From: Fulvia fulva
Taxonomy: Eukaryota > Ascomycota > Dothideomycetes > Mycosphaerellales > Mycosphaerellaceae
Assembly: GCF_020509005.1 (NCBI RefSeq)
Contig: NC_063013.1
Coordinates: 6,510,001-6,574,000, forward strand
Direction: 5' to 3'
DNA: 64,000 nt
The position numbers were made by a program, and so were the translations under genes. Positions 1 to 8,838 of the stretch are shown here, piece by piece (the first letter of the stretch is position 1; every line of letters begins with the position of its first letter). The notes beneath the pieces are model-generated. The model was given only the letters and a program-made list of their open reading frames with translations. It did no database searches and was not told the DNA's origin.

Positions 1-426
1 ACGTTCTCGCTTTACATGTTGACGCCCACTGAGAAATTCGTCTTCAGTACGTCCCCTCCCCCTTCTCTCCCTTCCCCGTCCACCCACCACCTCTCACAAA
101 ACTCCTCCTAACACTACACCACAGACTCCATCCTCTTCCTAACCCTCTCGATGTTCCTAATCGCCACAATCGTCTACCTCCCGGGCCACGTTAAATTCCT
201 GACGCTGCGCGCGTACTATTACATGTCCGGCGACGCGGCGCTGGTGACGAGTAGCAGGCAGGCGGCTGATAAGTTGATGGGGAGCGCGACGGGGGTGTTG
301 GATGCGGCGACGGGGTGGTATCATGCTGCGATTAATGGGTCTGCGACTACGGCGACGGCGGGGGCGGTGCAGGAGGCTGTTACGCAGGTTGCGGAGCGGG
401 TGAAGGAGGTGGTTGGTGAGGTTTAG
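1..426 (+). CDS. Small subunit of serine palmitoyltransferase-like protein, 3' part (5' end outside window)
   Basis: Membrane-embedded small activator of serine palmitoyltransferase, the first enzyme of sphingolipid synthesis in the ER. Exons 1-46 and 125-426 join across a GT-AG intron (47-124) with a CTAAC branch site. The joined protein reads LYMLTPTEKFVFNSI followed by a hydrophobic helix and YLPGH. This matches the ssSPT family signature (LYMLEPWE..VFNS..., then a helix and (F/L)P.H), so I recognise the family directly. The tail after the helix (about 75 residues, Ala/Val/Glu-rich) is longer than in the human small subunits, which end soon after the helix. The N-terminus is cut by the window edge. 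The gene converges on the CRT10-like gene. Confidence 0.85.
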
Positions 427-656
427 GAGAGCGGGAAGCACGTTTGGAGAAGAAGGGAATTAGCGATGGCGTTTTGGGTTAGTGGAATATGGATATGGAT
501 TGTACAGTGTGTGTGTGTGCAGATATGGGTTGATGATGAGGAAGGAAGGGCAAAAGGCCAGAGCTATGGCCATATAATGGATCTTGTAATACAGGAGCGC
601 GCCTGAAGATGGCTCTATTCCAAGAAGACCTCCAAACGATATACCAAACGACATCA

Positions 657-2653
657 TTACACTACCACGCTCTCAACATCGTTCGCCTGCGGATCCCTCG
701 GTCGACTGATCTCATAGCTCAGAATCGAATGATCCGTATACATCATCATCAAACGCCACCGCTTCATCTCCATCGTCAAGTGCTCCGTGCCCTGCATCGG
801 TCCAGCAGCAATACCCGCCAACGGCGCAAAGGGACGAGCTCCCGCTTTCTCCTGGTCCGCAAACGGTAGTATATGCTCAAGTCGCATGGCATACTTCGTC
901 TTCTTCCTCGCAGGATCATCTGGATTCTGCATTTCCGGCGGGTAGTGTGCTTTCCTCGACAACTTCGTCAAAGCCAGTACCAGCGCGCGGCCCTTCTGCG
1001 AGGCTAGGACGACGATCCCGAGAGCTGGGATGTAGGCGTGCATGTTCAGACGCTCGAAGACGTTGAGGTACGCCCACTCGCTGGGCACGAGTTGGTGGAG
1101 AGCGTTGGTGAAGCCTATCGTGGGGGATGTGAAGGGGCTTTCTGCTTGGCGGTGGCTTGATGGTTGGAGGAGGTAGATGTTGCGCACGGAGGTGTGGAGG
1201 ATGGGACAAGGGCAGTCGCCGCAGAGGTTGTTGTGGGGTTGGAAGGCTCGAGGCTCGTTGCCGTAGATTCGCTTGCCGCCGTAGACTGTGCTGAATGAGG
1301 CTGTGTCTTCTGTGCCTTCGTCGTCGATGTCTAGGTCGGCGTAGTAGGCGGATTCGCCGGAGTCGGAATCTTCGTCGCCATCCCAGGCGTCTTCGGACAT
1401 GAGGCTGTCTTCGAGGTCTTGTTCCACTGCTGCATCGGGAACTTCCTCATCTTCGATCTGTGATGAGTCGTCGAGGGGCACGCCGCCTTCTGGACTATCT
1501 GGGGCGCTGCTCGAAGGCCTTGCAGAGTCGCGCGCTCTTCGTGTCCTCAAGACTGAGAATTTGTTGGATACATTCGAAACGTTTGCCACTGTATCGCCGA
1601 TGTCCCAGAGATTCAGGTTCTCTTTGATGCCGGGCAAGGACTCTCCATCTGCTAGGCCAAGGGCAGTCTCGGCATCGTCTGCCGCAACGAAAGATCTTTT
1701 GTCCAAAAACATGATCAGCCAACCCGAGTTGTGACGATCATGAGAAGCTGATGCAAGGTAGCTAGTGGGTCTGCCGAAGCGGAAGGTTTGGGATGTTTGC
1801 ATCTGATGCAGATCAATGGTACGGCAGTAGCCGCTGATGTCGGTTGTCAGTAGCCACTGGCCGTTAGGGTCGTCGCCTGTGTTACAGAACGAGATGTATG
1901 GGATGTTCGACGTGCCATTGAGCACTTGGTGGGTGACATCCATACCTCGGTCTTGGGCAGCATCCGTGTCGTCCGCAGTGTTCTCACCCGCTTGCGGGCC
2001 ATCTTCATTGACGAGACCGAACTTGAATATGGTGATACTATGCGTGTTCGCGGAGACGGCAATGATCCGTGCCTGCGAGTGAATTGCCAACCCCCAAGCA
2101 CTCTTACCGACGTTACTTTGAAAGATGGGCCTTACATCATCAGCATCGAGCCCGATACTGCTGTCCGCTGCAGCTCGTCTCTCGATCGCTTGAACAACAT
2201 GTCGCACGAGGAAAGCATCAACATCGCCATCGTCCCGGACTGCAGCCACGACCTCTTCGCTCCCGAGATGCTGTACGACCAAGTTGTTGATTGCGTGTGG
2301 GTGGCGTTGGTCCAAGGTCCCAAGCAGATCGGGACTCGATGGCTGCGATGTGACTATGAGAGCAGGCTTCTGCGGTAGCCTCTGAGATGGAAAACGCGGG
2401 ATATACGCGTAGATCTGCGCGGAATATGCGATGAAGTAGAGGTTGTGCACCTGACTCAAGGCCGTCTGCCAGTGCATTCAGTGTCAGCTGCAGGCACGCG
2501 ACGATGGGTGGCATAGAGACCGACCAAGTTACATCGCCATTGGGCTACGGGCGGCCAGTCCTCGTAGTCGTTACCGCGTGTTGTCCTGCCGAATCTGCTG
2601 TTCTGTACCCCCGTGGCGATTACGGCGGCTTCAGTGAGACTCCTGGGCCCCAT
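657..2653 (-). CDS. CRT10: CRT10-like WD-repeat protein
   Basis: In yeast, Crt10 is a regulator of ribonucleotide reductase gene transcription. Two exons on the minus strand: 2525-2653 (ATG, about 43 codons) and 657-2465, joined by a 59-nt intron (2466-2524) with a CTGAC branch site and a GTCGGT donor, which is not the favoured consensus. The junction gives WRCNL-TALSQVHNLYF. Family hallmarks follow: KPALIVTSQPSSPDL, HPHAINNLVV, EEVVAAVRDDGDVDAF and, near the C-terminus, a YEISRP motif. An acidic stretch rich in Asp, Glu and Ser (codons around 380-430) interrupts the repeats. If the first intron is wrong, an internal ATG at 2477 would give 606 residues. The family call is firm; the first exon is the weak point. 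Confidence 0.8.
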
Positions 2654-4128
2654 AGCATCGCAGGATCGATGGTGGAGACTCGCTGGGACTGACGTGCAGC
2701 GTGCAGTGGAAATGGCCTATGGTAGTCATTTGCGAATTTGCAAAGCTGTCACAAGATGGTGTGACGGCATAGGCGTTGCTAAGTGTTAGAGTGGGAGAGA
2801 GCTTGGAGCAATGCAATGGACCTCACTACCTACTACATGCACTTCCACATTCGACACGCTGTCTACACGCAGGCTAAGCAGCAACACGTCCGGCCGATTC
2901 GGGAGCCCATGTCGTCCAGGGGCGTCGGCGGACCATGTCGGGTGGCCGGTCACTCCCCGCTGTCAACGCTCGCGCAGTTCGGCGAAACAAAGAGTCGTTC
3001 TCCAGAGCTCGACAATGACGCTGTGTCACCGCCAGCGATTGTGACTGGCCAACGATTGTGAACAGCTACAATGGTCCGTGATGCGGCGCCTCTGCGCGTT
3101 CATCACAGTCGCACAGCAGCCGGTCGCATCGCTTCGACCTACGCGCCATTTCGACTGACAGCAGCCTGACCACCACCCGCCGAACGGCCGGCCGTGGCCT
3201 TGCGGCTTGCGCTCGCCAACGCGCAGACACACAACTGCCGGACGGGACTTGCGCTTGCTCGAGCCAGACGATTGCTCCATCGCCATGCCATGAGGCTGCC
3301 TGCATGGGCTTGCATGCGCCGCATTCGGCATCCGTTCCGGAATCCTACCATGGCCACTGCACGACACACAGGCAAGAACCACATCTCCTGTCCTCGCTTC
3401 TTCATGCACATGCTTGCTAGTTCTACGCATCACAACCCGCTATCTGTCACCTGTCGTGTCCGCTCCGCTCCGGTCCGCTCCGCTCCAATAATATAATTGT
3501 ACGACTAAAATGCTGTACAACCAACCATATTCCATCATTTTATTGTTTAGCGACCCTCGAGCTCCATCCACACCAAGGGCACCACTGTGCCACTCTACAA
3601 CATCTGGCGCAACGCGGACTCCGGCTGACTACTGCGGCTATTGGGGAGGCATCCACCACACATGGGATCTGGTCAGCTCTTGCTCCGGTGTGCAGATCTC
3701 ACTGGTCTCTGGCGCGGCGACAACCCTCGTACTTCCTACTCGCCGTACACATCCCGTCTCTCAGTCCTGCGGCAGGCCAAAAAGAGTTCACTTCACCTCT
3801 CCGATGTCACACGAGCTTTGACGCATACTACCGGCTCATGACCTGAGGACATCATCATCGTCAATGCCCACGCAGCAATCGAAGCTCCCACTCCTCACTG
3901 GACTGCATATAACAAGAGGAAGCCTCCATCATGTCCATCTGCGTTGCTGAGCTCAAAGAAGTGCACTCGGGCATGAGAGATCGTTACGTTACTCCTCACA
4001 CCAACCATCGCTCGTGGGATCTCCATCACTGGATATCAGGATTGACTAGTCCTGCCCTCGATACCACGAATCTCAGGACTGTCTCGGGCACTCAACAACA
4101 ACCATCGATACCACCTCACGATTGCAGA
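2654..4128. other. Intergenic, no gene seen
   Basis: About 1.5 kb with only short overlapping open frames on both strands and none resembling a protein family. A CT-rich run with a repeated tccgctccgc-like unit lies at about 3460-3486. It probably holds the promoters of CRT10 (minus) and of the small gene at 4129 (plus). Confidence 0.5.
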
Positions 4129-4629
4129 ATGGTTCGCTCAACAGCAGAGGGACTGGCCAGCCTTGGCAACTCCAGCACCATCGTACTGTTCACTCCTGTC
4201 ATCGCCCCAGCAGGGTCGGCTAAGGCGACCAATAAGACCAATGGAAGCGCAGATCCATTCGAACCCTTGGGCCGTGCACTTAGCCGACATCATAAACGTG
4301 TTCGGCACGTGCCATACGTTCCAAATATCGGTTTCACGGAGACACACGATGCCTTCTTAAGCCAGGCTGATGCCGTGATTGTGGTCATTTGCGAGCCCGA
4401 TGCAGGCAAACACGAAGCTCTTGCAAACCAAGTCGACTTTGCCGAGGCGACTCGAGACGGTCTTGAGGAGAGTTCATGCGCGGGCTCACTCATCTTGATA
4501 CAGTGTGGCGATGCAAGGGGAACGTTCTGGCCGGATTTATCGCAGTTCGACAATACGCTCAAATGCCAATCGTATGACTCCAACACGGCTCAACAGATTG
4601 CTCGGAAGTTGGTCGAATCGAAGAAGTGA
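4129..4629 (+). CDS. Hypothetical protein, 166 aa, alpha/beta-like
   Basis: I do not recognise this gene. Single exon; the start at 4129 (gcagaATGG) is preferred to the in-frame upstream ATG at 3931 because the first 66 codons from there look non-coding (low complexity shifts, no pattern), while from 4129 onward hydrophobic strand-like stretches alternate with helices: TIVLFTPV, AVIVVICEP and SLILIQCGD. That pattern suggests a small Rossmann-like or flavodoxin-like fold, but no catalytic motif is visible. No signal peptide or membrane segment. It sits alone between two gene-free stretches. The ending at a TGA after VESKK is clear. It could also be the last exon of a longer gene. Confidence 0.5.
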   Translation: MVRSTAEGLASLGNSSTIVLFTPVIAPAGSAKATNKTNGSADPFEPLGRALSRHHKRVRHVPYVPNIGFTETHDAFLSQADAVIVVICEPDAGKHEALANQVDFAEATRDGLEESSCAGSLILIQCGDARGTFWPDLSQFDNTLKCQSYDSNTAQQIARKLVESKK

Positions 4630-5598
4630 CGTTGCAAGCGCGTTTGGCAGGGCTTACGATTGACGACACCCTTATTCGGATCTTCACCTTGAGCTATCTT
4701 GCACTTACTGTACGCCGCTCTGGACATTGGTACGGTGCATGTGGATGACTATCGAAGCATTTCTATATTGCAAGCCGCCAGGCATGACTGTTGTTGGCAG
4801 ACACTAGGAGGACTACGATTGTTGGAGGCCACGATGTTAGGAGATACCCATGAGCGATCGCGAGCGCTCAGCATGGCACATTCGTTGCGGAGATCTGTTA
4901 TTTGCAATCGTACACACTTGTTCGTAGCACTATACACATTCAATCATGTTGTTGTTGTAGCCACCCTTGTGCAGCCTTCGCGACACTCAGGTGGCGATCT
5001 CGCCACATCGCGTGGGAGGACGGTTCGCAATGGGTGGGGTACAGACACGATTGATGCAGTCTGAGATCATGTTCTACTCAGCCGCAGGCTTACGAGACAC
5101 CAAGGCTCGGTGACAAAGTGTGTTGCTGAGTGTCGACTTCCCTTTCAGCAAACTGGCGAATAGATGCATGTGCGTGGATTGACCGCATCGCGACGCGCCA
5201 TACCCTCGACGAGAGCGCTCCGGACGTCGCTATCGAGTCACTCGCCGTTGAGTCGAAGCCGGGTATCATACTTCAATTCGGCATCGAAGCACTCGGCGGC
5301 AGTCAACTTTGTCACTTGCCCTTGCACGCTGCCTCTTTTCTCAGGCGCGCCTTCTTGGAGGACCTGGATCACTCGATTGGGCAACACGGGCCTACTAGTG
5401 AAGCTCGTAGCTTCGCACCGGGCGGCAGCGAGGCGTCTGTAAAGTACAGCGTCTTCGTTGTTGGAACCGCATTCACTAGAGGCGGGGCCCGAACATCTCA
5501 GCGAGTGCGAGGATAGTTGCAAGACAGTCGGTGTTCACGAAGCGGGAGCTAAGAGCACTTGTGACTTCAACGCACGAAGACGCGGTTAGAGCCGATCC
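4630..5598. other. Intergenic, no gene seen
   Basis: About 970 bases upstream of the HET gene. Open frames on both strands at 5130-5522 overlap each other completely and neither shows a recognisable domain. Confidence 0.5.
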
Positions 5599-7123
5599 AT
5601 GGCGACCACACAGATTGACGCCGCGCCCAAGCTCATAGACAACGATGCACTATACAACTCGTTGCCGCTCGAACAGGGACAGACCCGTGTCTTGCGTCTG
5701 ATACCAGGACCAAGAAGCTCCAGATTGGAAGGTCAGCTGATGGTAGTGGGCATCTCTGACCACGGCAAGACCACAGTACAACTTACAGGAGAAGTGATCC
5801 GCTTCACTGCACTCTCGTACACTTGGGGCACTGGTCGATACTGCGACAATGTAGCACTGAACGGCCATAGGGTCGATGTCAAGGAGAACCTTGCGGACTT
5901 CTTATATGAATGTCGAACGACCGTTGCGAGCGGTGACTGTGCTTACATCTGGATCGATGCTTTGTGTATCAATCAGAATGATAGCGACGAAAAGTCGCGC
6001 CAGGTTGCTGCCATGAGAACATTCTACAGCACAGCTGACCAAGTCATAGTTTGGCTTGGCAAAGCAGGCAGGTATACGCCGAAAGCAGTCGAATACTTCC
6101 GCGAGAACGAAGCAAAAGCCATCAAAGGATCGTCGCCTCTGTCACGGGGAGACGTAGACGCGCTTCACCATGACGGCACACTCTATGGACTTGTGGATGT
6201 CTATTCACGGCAATGGTCAACCAGAATCTGGATCAAGCAGGAGGTATGGGCAGCTCGATATGTGGCAGTCTGGTGCGGAGCACACAGATGGCATCCACAT
6301 GGCTGGGCTAGCTTCGGTGCCGCATTGTTCTTGGTAGGCGAGGACGATCTCCTGTCAACGAGGCTGAAGCAGCTCGGACTGGACGCAGGCGCTACCTCCG
6401 CACTGCTCGGGCTAGAGTGGGGGCCGCCGGTGGATCGCCCCCCCAGGTACTACCGGTGACAGCCATCGCGTCACTGGTAGCGAGGCTCCGAAGCGGGACA
6501 TACTGGACCTAGTGAAAGGGTCAGCCTGGAGTCACTGTAGCGATGAACGAGACAGAGTCTATGCGCTACTTGGCATGTCCACGCTACGGCCGTCAGACCT
6601 CAGGATCGACTATAGTAAGAGCACAGAAGAAGTGTACACGGATCTAGCTATCTACATCGCCACCAGTCGTCGCTTCATTGGTGCACTTCTCGGACTGAAT
6701 GCTGGCTTTGGGACCCGACCACTCTTGAATCTCCCTAGCTGGGTGCCCGACTGGAAGACTCTTACAGATGGACCTGCCAAGCACCAAATCTTGGAGCAGG
6801 CCACTCTGGTAGATGATGGCAGCAAGACAAAAGTCACCTTCCAGTCGAAGAGATTGCTCCTGCGCGGATATATGGTCCGGAGTACGCTGAGTGCCGAATG
6901 GTTTACAATAATTCCGACCACTGTTAACCTCCAGCAAGCCGACGACTACCGTATTATCGCATGCTTTGGTTGTGGTCTTCCGCTTATCTTGCGCGGCTCT
7001 TGGTCGCTCACGGGATCGACAGTGAATTATTCAGATGCTAAAGTTGTAGGTCTAATAACTAATTGGTCATGCTTAGGCCTCGCCCCTGATGCCACATCAT
7101 TAAGCGTAGCGACCGAGCGCTAG
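5599..7123 (+). pseudogene. HET-domain (heterokaryon incompatibility) gene with a frameshift
   Basis: HET proteins trigger cell death after fusion of incompatible hyphae. The first frame (5599-6459) carries the HET domain at about residues 70-210: FTALSYTWG, YIWIDALCINQ, Q VAAMRTFYSTADQVIVWLG. It stops at 6459, but the next frame continues without a gap with DILDLVKGSAWSHCSDERDRVYALLG, the usual segment downstream of a HET domain. A run of seven C at 6438-6444 sits at the switch. Reading it as six C joins both parts into about 500 codons, and no intron of plausible length fits there. So either one C was gained in the genome or this is a homopolymer sequencing error. The C-terminal part is cut by the inverted-repeat element: the last seven codons (LSVATER) lie in its left arm. 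Confidence 0.8.
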
Positions 7124-7469
7124 CCACACCGGAGTACGAGCTTGCGAGTACGTAGGTGAGGCGTCAGCGAGGGAGTGAAGCTCTATACCAGCCCTCAACT
7201 AGCCTTGGCGCCCGCTCTGATTGGTCAACTTTCAAGTTTTAGGGTCATGTGACCTACCGCACTGTGCCTGTTGGCGAAGTCGCAAACATATACTCGTCGC
7301 TAACGCCTATGTCGTCGTATAATAAGCACTGTACGTCGGGTAGCGGTAGCGTGGATCGGGTAGCGGTAGCGTGGATCGCACGCTACTTTGCGGTCTAGAA
7401 GGGTTGGTAGAGAGCTCCACTCCGCTACGCTTACCTTTGGAGGTTCACAACCGCCAACAGCACATTTTT
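7099..7469 (+). repeat. Left terminal inverted repeat arm
   Basis: 371 bp, the reverse complement of 7843-8213. Contains a perfect tandem pair of a 20-bp unit (7338-7357 and 7358-7377, gggtagcggtagcgtggatc), mirrored in the right arm. Confidence 0.9.
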
Positions 7470-7760
7470 CTTCGAAAGGTTTAAAGGACAGCGAATACTT
7501 ACCTTCTATTGCGACGCACTCGCGGAAGGTTCAAAATTAGACTTTCCTGGCAGGTGAAACAGCCTCCCAATGACAACCTCCCTAATTCAGTGCTACCTCC
7601 CGAAAGCGGTACGACGAGCTTCACAAACATCGACTGAGGACAATTTAGTCATCCATAATATGAGGACAATCCTTGATAAAAAGCCGCAACATGCCGCAGA
7701 ATTTCTCAGCTGTCCCATCAACATCAAGACCAAAAAGTGACAACCCATAAAGACCAACCT

Positions 7761-7815
7761 CAACCATCGACCATCAACCATCAACCATCGACCGTCAACC
7801 ATCAACCATCGACCA
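7761..7815 (+). repeat. Short minisatellite in the element centre
   Basis: Irregular tandem array of a roughly 7-bp unit (accatcr, e.g. caaccatcgaccatcaacca) inside the single-copy centre of the inverted-repeat element. It makes a low-complexity frame that should not be called a gene. Confidence 0.8.
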
Positions 7816-7842
7816 CAGTCGTCAACACCCAACCCAAAAGAC

Positions 7843-8213
7843 AAAAATGTGCTGTTGGCGGTTGTGAACCTCCAAAGGTAAGCGTAGCGGAGTGGAGCTC
7901 TCTACCAACCCTTCTAGACCGCAAAGTAGCGTGCGATCCACGCTACCGCTACCCGATCCACGCTACCGCTACCCGACGTACAGTGCTTATTATACGACGA
8001 CATAGGCGTTAGCGACGAGTATATGTTTGCGACTTCGCCAACAGGCACAGTGCGGTAGGTCACATGACCCTAAAACTTGAAAGTTGACCAATCAGAGCGG
8101 GCGCCAAGGCTAGTTGAGGGCTGGTATAGAGCTTCACTCCCTCGCTGACGCCTCACCTACGTACTCGCAAGCTCGTACTCCGGTGTGGCTAGCGCTCGGT
8201 CGCTACGCTTAAT
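7843..8213 (-). repeat. Right terminal inverted repeat arm
   Basis: 371 bp, the reverse complement of 7099-7469. Its outer end lies 13 bp before the ATG at 8227, so it probably supplies the 5' leader and proximal promoter of that gene. Confidence 0.9.
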
Positions 8214-8226
8214 TACATCCAACAGC

Positions 8227-8694
8227 ATGTCTTCCACCACCACCACCACCATAACCCCCCTCTCCTCCACCTCTTCAAACCCACCATGCTGCACAACCCC
8301 CTGCACTCTCCTCTGCACCCTCCTCTCCCAAATCCACGAACTGGAATTCGAAACCGCCACCGAAGCCTGCGACATGCTCGACGACTTCACCAGCGACCAA
8401 CTAAAGCACCTCTACACCCTCCGCGACGACGCTCTCGCACAGCTCAGCACCCAGGACCTGCATATCAGCGCTCCCCTCGTCAAGGACGCTTATTCGAATT
8501 TCGTCGAGCGGGCTTGTGCAACACCGTGGAAGGCGCAGAGGCGGGCGAGTGAGGAGAGTGTCTGTTCGACGGAGGGTGGACGGGAGAGGAGGGATTCGGG
8601 GGTTGGTTTGCCAGCCACGCCAGCTAAGGGGAGGAGGGATTCGGGGGTTGCGGTTGCGTTCGGAGCTAGCCGAGGCTTTTTGAGACTACTTTAG
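8227..8694 (+). CDS. Hypothetical protein, 155 aa, with RRDSGV repeats
   Basis: Not recognised. The ATG at 8227 is chosen because upstream in-frame codons fall inside the inverted-repeat arm. The N-terminus is a Thr/Ser-rich run, followed by a helix-forming region (residues about 25-95, LLSQIHELEFETATEACDML ... LKDAYSNFVERA-like) and a basic, Ser-rich tail with two copies of RRDSGV separated by about 14 residues, which look like kinase-target or docking motifs. No membrane segment. The base use runs from strongly C-rich at the 5' end to G-rich at the 3' end, as in several intact genes of this window, which supports it being real. The insertion 13 bp upstream must have changed its promoter. 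Confidence 0.5.
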   Translation: MSSTTTTTITPLSSTSSNPPCCTTPCTLLCTLLSQIHELEFETATEACDMLDDFTSDQLKHLYTLRDDALAQLSTQDLHISAPLVKDAYSNFVERACATPWKAQRRASEESVCSTEGGRERRDSGVGLPATPAKGRRDSGVAVAFGASRGFLRLL

Positions 8695-8838
8695 TAGGGG
8701 ATGAAGATGGAGCTTGATGATTCTGGAGGGATGTGAGCAGTGAAGGATGCTTCTTGTAGCTGTTATGCATGTTGACGGCAAGGTACGACAATAGTATGCC
8801 GGTGTTAGAATGTATCGAGGTATAGATATACCAGTACC

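Larger units (their letters stand above)
7099..8213. mobile_element. Foldback/MITE-like element with 371-bp terminal inverted repeats
   Basis: A 1.1-kb unit made of two inverted arms of equal length (7099-7469 and 7843-8213) that match base for base wherever I compared them, around a 373-bp centre. The ends read ATTAAGCGTAGCGACC and its complement. Possible target duplications: TTAA at 7100-7103 and 8209-8212 (palindromic, so it is also part of the arms), or a perfect ACATC at 7094-7098 and 8215-8219. No transposase frame is present; the longest centre ORFs are short and partly made of minisatellite. It is therefore a non-autonomous element. The perfect arms indicate a recent insertion or gene conversion. 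It ends the HET reading frame on the left and lies 13 bp upstream of the ATG at 8227 on the right. The superfamily is not determined. Confidence 0.9.

Noticed and set aside
5130..5522. Overlapping open frames on both strands upstream of the HET gene
   Set aside because: Each is only about 90-130 codons, they shadow each other, and neither shows a motif or a fitting splice site.
6430..6480. Short intron to repair the HET frame
   Set aside because: Possible GT-AG pairs here give only 16 or 34 nt, below the size of any other intron in the window (44 nt and up).
7737..8012. Open frame in the inverted-repeat element
   Set aside because: Half of it is translated minisatellite (PSTINHQPST-like) and the rest is the inverted arm; it is no transposase.
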